DNA of 27,469 bases from a virus: IMG/VR virus record IMGVR_UViG_3300017763_000137, positions 1 to 27,469 of that record; one strand, 5' to 3'. Below are positions 6,825 through 14,050 of the stretch, one piece after another. Numbering within the stretch: the first letter of the stretch is position 1; every line of letters begins with the position of its first letter. The translations under genes were made by a program, and so were the position numbers. The notes beneath the pieces are model-generated. The model had not been told where the DNA came from. It searched no databases and saw only the letters and a list, made by a program, of their open reading frames with translations.

Positions 6825-7171
6825 GTGTACCTCCTTGGTGTTTTTCTTGACGGTGCCCGTTTGCCCGCCCGCTTGCGGAACAGCGCCTCCTGCGTCTGCT
6901 TCTTCGACGGTCGGGTCGTTGGGGTCTTCTTCTTGCTGACCACCTTGGTCGGTCGGCAGTACTGGGCCTTGTTGGTCTTGGCCCCGCACGCCTTGCCTGT
7001 TCGCTTGTCCACCCACTTCTCCTTCGCCCACCTGCGCAGGCTTTTGCCCTTCTTGGTCTTGCGGACCTGCCCCTTGCTTTTGCGGCACTTGGCCACAGCC
7101 TGACTGGCGCGAGCCGAAGGCCAGACCTTGTACTGGCTTTTGACTTTCTTGGTGCAGGCGTCGTCAGGCAT
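6821..7171 (-). CDS. Small basic Cys-containing phage protein (KVKxxYxVWPSA family)
   Basis: The gene encodes 116 very basic residues. The N-terminus carries CTKKVKSQYKVWPSARAS followed by KCRK, a motif I recall from small proteins of environmental phages and some large DNA viruses. A middle segment, KEKWVDKRTGKACG, with cysteines 62 and 72, is a second recurring motif in such proteins. The tail is a run of Lys/Arg/Thr/Ser. Four cysteines (6, 29, 62, 72) could bind a metal. The strong positive charge suggests contact with DNA or with the negatively charged capsid interior. All three minus-strand frames are open here because of the base composition; this one carries the recognised motifs. Biochemical function is unknown. 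Confidence 0.72.
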   Translation of the reverse strand: MPDDACTKKVKSQYKVWPSARASQAVAKCRKSKGQVRKTKKGKSLRRWAKEKWVDKRTGKACGAKTNKAQYCRPTKVVSKKKTPTTRPSKKQTQEALFRKRAGKRAPSRKTPRRYT

Positions 7172-7174
7172 AGG

Positions 7175-7432
7175 TCACTTCGCGATCTTTGAGACTGGCT
7201 TTTTGGACCAGAGACGGCAAGCATGGAACCGAGCCTTGTTCGGCGGTCCGGGGTTGGAGCAGTTGTGGCGATCCCTGAACGCCTTCCGGCGCTTTACGTT
7301 GTCGCGCTTGATCTCGGCCTTGGCGTCACCGAACCGGACGGTGTAGGGTTTGCCCTTGTGCGTGCCGGTGGCGACGAACTTTTTCACGCCGTAGCTCGGC
7401 TCTCCTTTCTTGATTCGTCTGACCTTGGGCAC
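7175..7432 (-). CDS. Small basic phage protein with FRxRHNC motif
   Basis: From a GTG at 7432 (overlapping the holin-like stop as TAGTG, with GGAAGGG upstream) the gene encodes 85 residues; an ATG 20 codons earlier would extend it 60 nt into the upstream gene and is less likely. It contains YTVRFGDAKAEIKRDN (30-45), KRRKAFRDRHNC (47-58) and KARFHACRLW (66-75). This FGD, then RR-FR-RHNC, then C-W pattern recurs in small conserved proteins of many marine phages, whose role I do not know. Cys58, His56 and Cys72 could bind metal. It pairs with the next basic gene, three bases downstream. Confidence 0.75.
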   Translation of the reverse strand: MPKVRRIKKGEPSYGVKKFVATGTHKGKPYTVRFGDAKAEIKRDNVKRRKAFRDRHNCSNPGPPNKARFHACRLWSKKPVSKIAK

Positions 7433-7713
7433 TACTTTGCCCTTCCGTTGACGATGCCGGGGCTTGTGACCTCCGTCTTGATCTCGGTGCACAGGGTGAT
7501 GATCTTGTCGTGCTGCGCCTCACGCTTTGCGTCAGTGGCGTCCCACCGGGCCTGCATGTCGTCGATTTGCTGTAGGTGGCGGTTCACGGTGGCCTCGGCC
7601 AAAGGCATGATTTTCGTAGCCATAAAGCGGTACCACCCGTAGCCTATCAAGACGCAGATCAGCAGCCCTGCCCCCGGTCCAGCGAGGTAGGGGGCGAGTG
7701 TTTCGAGGCTCAT
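7432..7713 (-). CDS. Probable holin (one TM segment plus coiled coil)
   Basis: The gene encodes 93 residues. A short N-terminus is followed by a glycine-rich hydrophobic segment (PGAGLLICVLIGYGWYRFM, about 13-31) and then a charged helix (PLAEATVNRHLQQIDDMQAR) that continues as a coiled coil. Small phage holins of the single-TM type have this plan, and it shares a transcript with the M15 endolysin. The start ATG overlaps the previous stop in ATGA and has GAAGGGGGG upstream. A spanin-like or other membrane protein is the main alternative. Confidence 0.6.
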   Translation of the reverse strand: MSLETLAPYLAGPGAGLLICVLIGYGWYRFMATKIMPLAEATVNRHLQQIDDMQARWDATDAKREAQHDKIITLCTEIKTEVTSPGIVNGRAK

Positions 7714-7952
7714 CGGTTCCCCCCTTCGACGTAAGACTTGAGGTTGTCCAGAACGGCGCGAGCGATGGGCCGTGAGTAGGCCACAAGGGGCGAGGTGCTG
7801 CTGGAGGGGTCGTAGGCCCCAAGCAGTTCGTCTATGTGCTCCTCTGGAACCACGACCCGGACACAGACCCCCGTCGTCGAGAACGGTCCATCGGCGTCCT
7901 CTGACTCCACGGTCACACGGATAGTCTCAGAAGGTGTAGTGTAAATCTTCAT
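7710..7952 (-). CDS. Small hypothetical protein (80 aa)
   Basis: The gene encodes 80 acidic residues beginning with a beta-rich part (KIYTTPSETIRVTVES, then GVCVRVVVPEEH) and ending in a helix (RPIARAVLDNLKSYVEGG). There is no recognisable domain. GAGG lies a few bases before the ATG; the gene starts three bases after the upstream virion-type gene and overlaps the holin-like gene by four. It belongs to the lysis/late transcript, but its job is unknown. Confidence 0.65.
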   Translation of the reverse strand: MKIYTTPSETIRVTVESEDADGPFSTTGVCVRVVVPEEHIDELLGAYDPSSSTSPLVAYSRPIARAVLDNLKSYVEGGNR

Positions 7953-7955
7953 TGT

Positions 7956-8741
7956 CTACCTCAAACGTATGATCTGGTAGTCCATCTTGACGGCAAAGGT
8001 TTCTCCCGCCGTGATAGTCCCAGAGGTGGTGGCTGTGGTGACGGCGACGAACAGGCTCAGGTTGGTGGTGGCCGCAAGCTCGACGGTCGAGGTGCTGTCC
8101 GTGTAGCTGTTTGCTGGCATCTGACCTGATGTTTCACCGTAGGCCAGAATGACCGGGAGCTTCCTCGCGGAGCGTATGATCTGACCGTAGGTGAAGTCGT
8201 TCCCCGAGCCAGAGACGGTGGACAGGAAGCCGCTTCCGCTGTCGAGCTTGACGATTCCGGGCTTCCGTGAACCGCTGACCGTCCGCAGCGTGACACCGTA
8301 GCCGTCGAAGTCTCCAGTCGTGGTCGCGGTCGGGTCAATGCAAAGCCCTACAGCGAACCTCAGATCCGCGTTGGCCGGGACCGTGGTGTCGTAGAGGCTG
8401 AACCGCACGTTCATGATGAAGCTGTCGGCGGTCGTCATCGTCGTGCCCGCGCTGTCCACCAAAAGCTGGCTACTACGGGGGTATTCAGCGCCTGTCCCTG
8501 TGAAACTGAACTTCGCGTTCCCAGTTCCCAAAACGTCCATAGTGAACGTGCTAACTCCAGTACCGGCGTCGTGGGCCACCTCGTAGCCCATCACGTCTGG
8601 CTCCAGTTTGGTGAAGCCGGTGCTGGGGTTGATGTTGATGTAGTCCAGCGGCAGAATGTTGACCCCGGTTCCGCCGCCGCCGCCAGACGAAGCCCCGCCT
8701 GACGCACCTGTGGTGGGGTCAAAGCACGGTGTGACTGGCAT
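7956..8741 (-). CDS. Virion-surface-like protein (261 aa), function unknown
   Basis: The N-terminus has a Gly/Ser-rich linker (GASGGASSGGGGGTG, about residues 12-26), followed by a long Thr/Ser/Gly-rich beta region with segments such as STFTMDVLGTGNAKFSFTG and LSLFVAVTTATTSG, ending in FAVKMDYQIIRLR. This composition is usual for phage fibre, head-fibre or decoration proteins with a short anchor and a beta-sandwich head. GGAG eight bases before the ATG supports the start. It follows a 145-aa beta-rich gene and the ejection proteins, a place where T7-like phages keep fibre or adhesin genes. No catalytic motif is visible. Confidence 0.55.
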   Translation of the reverse strand: MPVTPCFDPTTGASGGASSGGGGGTGVNILPLDYININPSTGFTKLEPDVMGYEVAHDAGTGVSTFTMDVLGTGNAKFSFTGTGAEYPRSSQLLVDSAGTTMTTADSFIMNVRFSLYDTTVPANADLRFAVGLCIDPTATTTGDFDGYGVTLRTVSGSRKPGIVKLDSGSGFLSTVSGSGNDFTYGQIIRSARKLPVILAYGETSGQMPANSYTDSTSTVELAATTNLSLFVAVTTATTSGTITAGETFAVKMDYQIIRLR

Positions 8742-8744
8742 TGC

Positions 8745-9182
8745 TCACTCCATCCACGTGAGGATCGTGGAAGCGAAGTTGGGGGTGCCTGCGTTGACCT
8801 TGGCGAAGACGTAAAAGTTGGCGTCACCCTTCGCGACAGGCTGCTCAACCGGCAGGTCGATCTTGAAGGTGGCGGTGCCCACCGACGCCGTGGTCAGGCC
8901 GAAGACCAGATCCGCCTGTGTGTCAGGAATGATAACGATGTCACCGGCGGCGTCCGCACAGATACGGATTGTCACGTTCGCGCTGCCTGCTGCGTTGGTC
9001 AACTGGACCACAAGCCCGCCGAGAATCCCGTACCACTTGGAAGCAGCAGCCAAGATCCGTGGCTGTGCCGCTGTGAGGTCGTGAACATGCACGTCGGCAG
9101 TGGCAAAGGCTGTGCCCAGCACTGGGGGTGACCCCGGTACAACCTCGCTCCGGTGTATGAAGTGATTGATTCGTGTAGCCAA
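8745..9182 (-). CDS. Beta-rich virion-type protein (145 aa)
   Basis: The start is a TTG with AAGGAAGG seven bases upstream. The 145 residues begin with MATRINHFIHRSEVV and consist of alternating hydrophobic strands (SKWYGILGGLVVQLTN, NVTIRICADAAGDIVI, ANFYVFAKVN), compatible with a beta-sandwich. Size and position between the largest ejection protein and the 261-aa surface-like protein suggest a structural accessory such as a fibre or decoration subunit. I do not recognise a family. Confidence 0.6.
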   Translation of the reverse strand: MATRINHFIHRSEVVPGSPPVLGTAFATADVHVHDLTAAQPRILAAASKWYGILGGLVVQLTNAAGSANVTIRICADAAGDIVIIPDTQADLVFGLTTASVGTATFKIDLPVEQPVAKGDANFYVFAKVNAGTPNFASTILTWME

Positions 9183-9199
9183 AACCCACCTTCCTTAGT

Positions 9200-12100
9200 T
9201 CATTCTGGGGTTAACGGTGTCCGTGCTCGAAGTAGCTCTCTCGCCTGTGTGGCTCGCGCTTCCTCTGGTCTACTGTAGTCTATCCCGGTCGGGTTGAAGA
9301 ACAGATTTAGTGCTTCCTGTTGACCTGTTTCGTCAACGAACCGCTCGGCGTTGACCCTTTTGATACCGCCTATACCGGCTTGGTTGCCGTAGGCTGTGTC
9401 CCCGGTGTAGGTGGCCACCACGGTGGGGAAGAACCGTCGAAGGTCCGCTGGGTCTATCGCCCGGACAATACCAAGGTTCCTTTTACCCACCGGCCCCATC
9501 TCTATTCCTTCGTAGATGGGCAGACCCGCAGGGTTGCGCTCTGTGGGTGCTGTGCGCCCTCGGAAGACGTAGGGCATACCCTCGGGCCTCTCAGCCCAGT
9601 ATTTAGGCATTTGGGGGTGTGCACGCTCTGGAGGAGGCTGCACCGTCTTCACGTCGTAGAACCGTCTGAAGTCTTCATAGGCGCCGTCCAAGCCAGTAGG
9701 GTCTTGGTTGACGGCGTAGAGCGCAGCGGCCCAGAAGATCTTTTCGTCGCTCACGTCACGGGCCTGACCCGCAGTGGGGTAGGGGTCTGCCCCCTCAAAG
9801 GCTTCAAAGGAGTCAAGCACAGGGCCAATCGCAGCGTCCACCACGGTGTAGACGAAGGGCAGACCGGCCAGAATACCCACCTCGCTCATCGCAGTGTAGG
9901 GGTCTTTGGCGGCAACCGCTTTGCGTGCTGCTCTCATACCGGCCACAAGGTTGTCGGCGTGTCTCGCCGCGATAACGGTGCGGCCTATCACGGCACTGCC
10001 CGGAACCGGCTGATACAGGTTGGTGCCGGGGATCCGCAGGTTCAGCAGAGCAGCGTCACCCTCAAGACCAAGGGGGTCTTGGTTCTTCCTGTTGATATCC
10101 AGTGCGCGCATATATTTGCCCATCGCACGGGGGTTTTTGAGCGCCAGCAGTGCCATCTCGGACGTGATTTTGTAGCTACCTGCGGCACCCTGAAAGATCT
10201 GCGGCAAAACACCCGCCCTCAGTAGCTCAGGCACTTCGTCGTAGTCAAAAAGTGACTTTCTTGCAGCTTCGCCTGCCGCCCTCACGGTGTCGCCCATCGC
10301 CAGACGGGCCTCAAACACGCCGGTGCGGAAGGACCGCTCCATTGCCTCTGCTGTGCGGATCCAAAAGGTCTTGGTCACCGGGTTGAGGGTGTCGAGCAGC
10401 TTGTCCCCCCGGGTGCCCAGCCTGCGCTTCAGGTCAGACAGCATATCCGTCAAGGCAAGGCTCACCCGCTCTGACTCCACGGCTGTGTAGCCAAGGCCCT
10501 CCTGCTCCGCGAGCTTGGCGAGGTCGCTGGGGGTGTAGTAGACCCCGTCAACAGTGGTCAGACCCCCGCCGGTAGTGTTGCGCCGCCCGAGAGCGTTCTT
10601 GGCGTACCGCACTGTGTCGGAGGCGACGTTTGCCAGACCTTTGGCTGCGGTTGCGATCCCCACCTGTGACGCGGCGACGAAGGGCGCCTCCAGCCCCTTG
10701 TAGGCAAGGAAGGGAATGTTTGGAATAGCGTAGCCGTACTTGGCCGCCTGTCTGATCCCCATTTGACCCTGCTGGGCCAAGTAAGACGCCGCCTGTGTGA
10801 AAAGCTCAAGCAACCCCGGCCGGTGCTGGGGCGCAACATAGTTCAGCACCTCAAGAAACTCGCCCCCACCGTCTGCAATCACCTTTTCAAACTCTGTGTC
10901 AACACCGGACAGCAGTCTGGTGGTGCCGAGCGGGCGTTCTACAGGGAATATCAAGCCCAACTGGCGAGATTCTTCCGCCACCTTGGCCTGAACCGCTGGG
11001 TCGAAGATCAAGGTCGTGAGGTCTGCCGAGTTGTCGCTCATCATTTTCTGAATGTACGGTGTCAGGTTCATCTTCCGCGACAGTTCTCGGGTGATAATCC
11101 CTCGCGCCGCAGCGTCACGCACAGGGCCTTCCAACATCGCCGCCAGCAGGTGCTTGAGGGCGTCGTCGCTGAACGGCACGGTTCTACCGGCCCACCGGAT
11201 CGCTGGCAGTTCTTGTGCCGCCCTCGCGATAGCGTTGATACTGGCAACCGTGGGGTAAAGGTCCAGCTTGTCCGCGAAGCCTGCGTCGTCAAGCACGTCG
11301 GCAAGCACCCTTCGGTTGAGCTTCGGGTTGAACATTGTACTGAACACCTGTTCCCACATTTGCCTCGGAGCGATACCCGAAACCCTGCCCGCACGCGCAG
11401 CCAGCATTTCGACCGCGACAGCGGCAGACTCACCTGCGTCAAGCCTCGCCTTGAGCGCCTGACCCTTCGGTGAAAACGTGCCCCTTTCTTTGAGGGCGGC
11501 CTTGAGCACCGTGTTCACGTCTCGGATCTGCTCCTCCAACATGCCGACCAGCTTACGTGTCCGGCCTCGCCCAGCCCTCCGAATCGCGTTCGCCATGTCC
11601 ACGCTGAACTTGGTGGTGTCGTCCAGCTTCCCGCCGAACAGGGCCAACATGTTGCGGGTGAACGGGGTGTTGAGCAGCTTGAAGTCGAGCAGGCTGCTGA
11701 TCCCCTTGATAGACCGGTCAAGGTAGATCTGCATCGCACCCACGTCCATTGTGTTGCGGGCCAGACCCCCTGCATTCTTGACGACCCAAGTCTCCTTCAG
11801 TGCCTCAACCAGCCGCTTTTTGGTGCTGGGCTCAAGGTCTGCAAAGACCCTCACGTTGACCGGGATCTCGGACCTGAGCACTTCCGGCAACGTCTGCTTG
11901 ATTTCATTCATTGGCTTGGTGCGGAAGTTGCCCACCACGTCTGCTTTCTTGGCGTCAGGCACCGTCTTGGCGACCTGCTGTAGTGCCAGCACAATCTGCT
12001 TGTCCAGACGGGCAATCTCACGCGCGTCTGTGAGCGCCTCAAGCCGAGCAGCCTGCTGCGCCAGCGCACTTCGTAGCGCCGGTGACAGTTGCTCCGTGTA

Positions 12101-14050
12101 CCGGGCAACCACTCGGCCCACAAAAGCAGCTTTGCTGGACTGGTCGCGGGCTATCTGGCTGCGGACGAAGGCGTTCGCCCCCTCCTTCAGCCGGTTGGCG
12201 ATGGACCGGGGCGCGGCGATATCCTCGGTTATCATCACGAAGTCGTCCGGCACACCGAGCTTTAGGCCACGCTGAATGTTTTCCAGTTGCTCGGCAGACA
12301 CGCCCGAGATCCGCACACCGGGCTGGCCTTCGGCGGCAGGTCTGCTCAAGCCCTTTACCACGTCCTCAAAGGCGTCACCCCAGTTGCTCACCGTGGGCCT
12401 CAAGGCGGCGACGGCCTTGGCCGCAAGTTCAGGCTCTACCCCAGCAGCTTTGAGCACACGCTCGGTGACCTTCCTTATGATCAGCGGGTCGGTCTTGCCC
12501 TGCGAGGCACGGTACACTGCTCGGGTGTAGTCGCCTGTGACCTCTGCTGCCTGCACAGCAGCCGCCCGAGCACGCTGGAAGGGTGCAGACACCTTGGCGG
12601 CGTCAAGGAGGGTGTCAGACACCCCAACCTCCCGCATAGTGGTGCGTGCTGCGGCCTCGCCTACTGCTTTCACGTCCTGAACCAAAGACCTGACAGCTTT
12701 CGGGGCGGCGGCTGCTGCTGCCCCCGCTGTGCCTGTGACCACCGGCTTGACGCCACGGTAGACAAAGCCCGGTCCAATAGGAAGTGAAGCCTCACCGGCC
12801 AGACCAACGTAGTAGGCTGCGTCAGGGTCGCCCCACACAGCGTCGTAGTAGCCGGACAGCAGGGGTAGATCCCGGTATTCGTCGCCTATAGTGCGGCCTG
12901 CGGAGATATTGCGTGCCAGACGGACTGTTTCAGCCTGCGCGAAGCCCGCCGGGTCTTCCAAGAACGACGGCACCTCAACGTCCGAAGCTGTGCGTCTGCC
13001 CTCGGGGTCAACGTCGTAGGCGGTGCGGGGCTGTGCCACACGGGCCTGACCGGGCAGTGGGATCGCCAGACCTTGCAGGTACGGGTGGGTGAAGGCCGAA
13101 GGCACACGAAGGGCTGACCGCAAAGACGCCAGCTTGTAGCCGGGGTCAGTCGTGTCCACGTCGGGGGCGTTGAGCAGCACCTGCTCGGCCTGACGGTTCT
13201 TGTCCATGTACGTGCGGAGGCTGGCGAGGTAGCCTTCGTCGCTTTCCGTCAACGCCTTGAACGCTTCCGAGCGAAGCTGTTCGGCCTGCTCTGCTGCCTC
13301 GGCGGGCACTTCGTAGGTGAGTGGGCCTCTGATGATCTCACCCAGCGCGTTGCCGAACAGACCAAGGGTGCTGCGTGCTGCTGCTGTGACCGGTCCCTCA
13401 AACACACCGAAGCCCGGTTCGACTGTCTGTAGCGCGCCGAAGCCTTCCTCCGGTGCCCTTCCCGCGAGCGCAGCCTGCTGTGCCTGCTGCTCCGTCATGA
13501 TCTGCTGCTGGGCAAAAGCCTCAGTAAACTCCTCGCCCGGGGTCGGTGCACGCAGGCGGTCTGGGTCGTCTCGCTCCTTGGTGGGGTCGGCGTAGAGCCG
13601 GGTGCCGTCCGTCTGAACCGAGATCCGTGACGGGCGGAAAAAGGGCACAATCCCGCCTGTCTGGGGTGACACAAGCCCCGGGCCACCAGCCTGAAAGACC
13701 TGTCCGTAAGACCGCTCGACCGTGGGTCGGATCGCAACCTCAAGACGTTCCCGTTCAGCAGCACGGGCTTCTTCGCTCTGATCAGCACCGGGGCTGACCC
13801 GCTCCAACTCGGCGTCCACCCTGCGCTGGACTTCCTGCTCAATCCGGTCACGGACAACAGGTCGCTGCTCCTCAAACGGGGGCACCGGATCCGGTCGGGC
13901 GACAACAGGAAGCTCAGGCTGCTCAGACGCAACCGGTTGCGCGGGTGCCTCTGGCGCCGGGAACAGCGTCCGCAGTGCCGTCTGAATCTCTTCGTCCGTC
14001 ATGGAGTCAGGGAATCTGATAGTCTGGTCGCCAACTCGGATATCAGGCAT
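9200..14050 (-). CDS. Giant internal virion/ejection protein (1616 aa, T7 gp16-like position)
   Basis: At 1616 residues this is the largest gene in the window. It opens with MPDIRVGDQTIRFPDSMTDE, a start motif often seen on large phage internal virion proteins, then a Pro/Glu-rich linker. Long Ala-rich helical stretches follow, with scattered hydrophobic patches such as GILAGLPFVYTVVDAAIGPV near residue 1440. Order and size (205, 803, then 1616 aa) parallel T7 gp14, gp15 and gp16, which form the trans-envelope DNA ejection channel. No lytic transglycosylase motif was seen, unlike T7 gp16. The start has GGAG seven bases upstream, and the gene begins at the base after the preceding stop codon. 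Confidence 0.75.
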   Translation of the reverse strand: MPDIRVGDQTIRFPDSMTDEEIQTALRTLFPAPEAPAQPVASEQPELPVVARPDPVPPFEEQRPVVRDRIEQEVQRRVDAELERVSPGADQSEEARAAERERLEVAIRPTVERSYGQVFQAGGPGLVSPQTGGIVPFFRPSRISVQTDGTRLYADPTKERDDPDRLRAPTPGEEFTEAFAQQQIMTEQQAQQAALAGRAPEEGFGALQTVEPGFGVFEGPVTAAARSTLGLFGNALGEIIRGPLTYEVPAEAAEQAEQLRSEAFKALTESDEGYLASLRTYMDKNRQAEQVLLNAPDVDTTDPGYKLASLRSALRVPSAFTHPYLQGLAIPLPGQARVAQPRTAYDVDPEGRRTASDVEVPSFLEDPAGFAQAETVRLARNISAGRTIGDEYRDLPLLSGYYDAVWGDPDAAYYVGLAGEASLPIGPGFVYRGVKPVVTGTAGAAAAAAPKAVRSLVQDVKAVGEAAARTTMREVGVSDTLLDAAKVSAPFQRARAAAVQAAEVTGDYTRAVYRASQGKTDPLIIRKVTERVLKAAGVEPELAAKAVAALRPTVSNWGDAFEDVVKGLSRPAAEGQPGVRISGVSAEQLENIQRGLKLGVPDDFVMITEDIAAPRSIANRLKEGANAFVRSQIARDQSSKAAFVGRVVARYTEQLSPALRSALAQQAARLEALTDAREIARLDKQIVLALQQVAKTVPDAKKADVVGNFRTKPMNEIKQTLPEVLRSEIPVNVRVFADLEPSTKKRLVEALKETWVVKNAGGLARNTMDVGAMQIYLDRSIKGISSLLDFKLLNTPFTRNMLALFGGKLDDTTKFSVDMANAIRRAGRGRTRKLVGMLEEQIRDVNTVLKAALKERGTFSPKGQALKARLDAGESAAVAVEMLAARAGRVSGIAPRQMWEQVFSTMFNPKLNRRVLADVLDDAGFADKLDLYPTVASINAIARAAQELPAIRWAGRTVPFSDDALKHLLAAMLEGPVRDAAARGIITRELSRKMNLTPYIQKMMSDNSADLTTLIFDPAVQAKVAEESRQLGLIFPVERPLGTTRLLSGVDTEFEKVIADGGGEFLEVLNYVAPQHRPGLLELFTQAASYLAQQGQMGIRQAAKYGYAIPNIPFLAYKGLEAPFVAASQVGIATAAKGLANVASDTVRYAKNALGRRNTTGGGLTTVDGVYYTPSDLAKLAEQEGLGYTAVESERVSLALTDMLSDLKRRLGTRGDKLLDTLNPVTKTFWIRTAEAMERSFRTGVFEARLAMGDTVRAAGEAARKSLFDYDEVPELLRAGVLPQIFQGAAGSYKITSEMALLALKNPRAMGKYMRALDINRKNQDPLGLEGDAALLNLRIPGTNLYQPVPGSAVIGRTVIAARHADNLVAGMRAARKAVAAKDPYTAMSEVGILAGLPFVYTVVDAAIGPVLDSFEAFEGADPYPTAGQARDVSDEKIFWAAALYAVNQDPTGLDGAYEDFRRFYDVKTVQPPPERAHPQMPKYWAERPEGMPYVFRGRTAPTERNPAGLPIYEGIEMGPVGKRNLGIVRAIDPADLRRFFPTVVATYTGDTAYGNQAGIGGIKRVNAERFVDETGQQEALNLFFNPTGIDYSRPEEARATQARELLRARTPLTPE

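Noticed and set aside
6648-7224. Extended alternative minus-strand frames over the basic 116-aa gene, including a possible frameshift fusion with the 58-aa gene
   Set aside because: All frames are open because of base composition; the 116-aa frame has the recognised motifs and the 58-aa gene has its own strong ribosome-binding site, with no slippery sequence seen.
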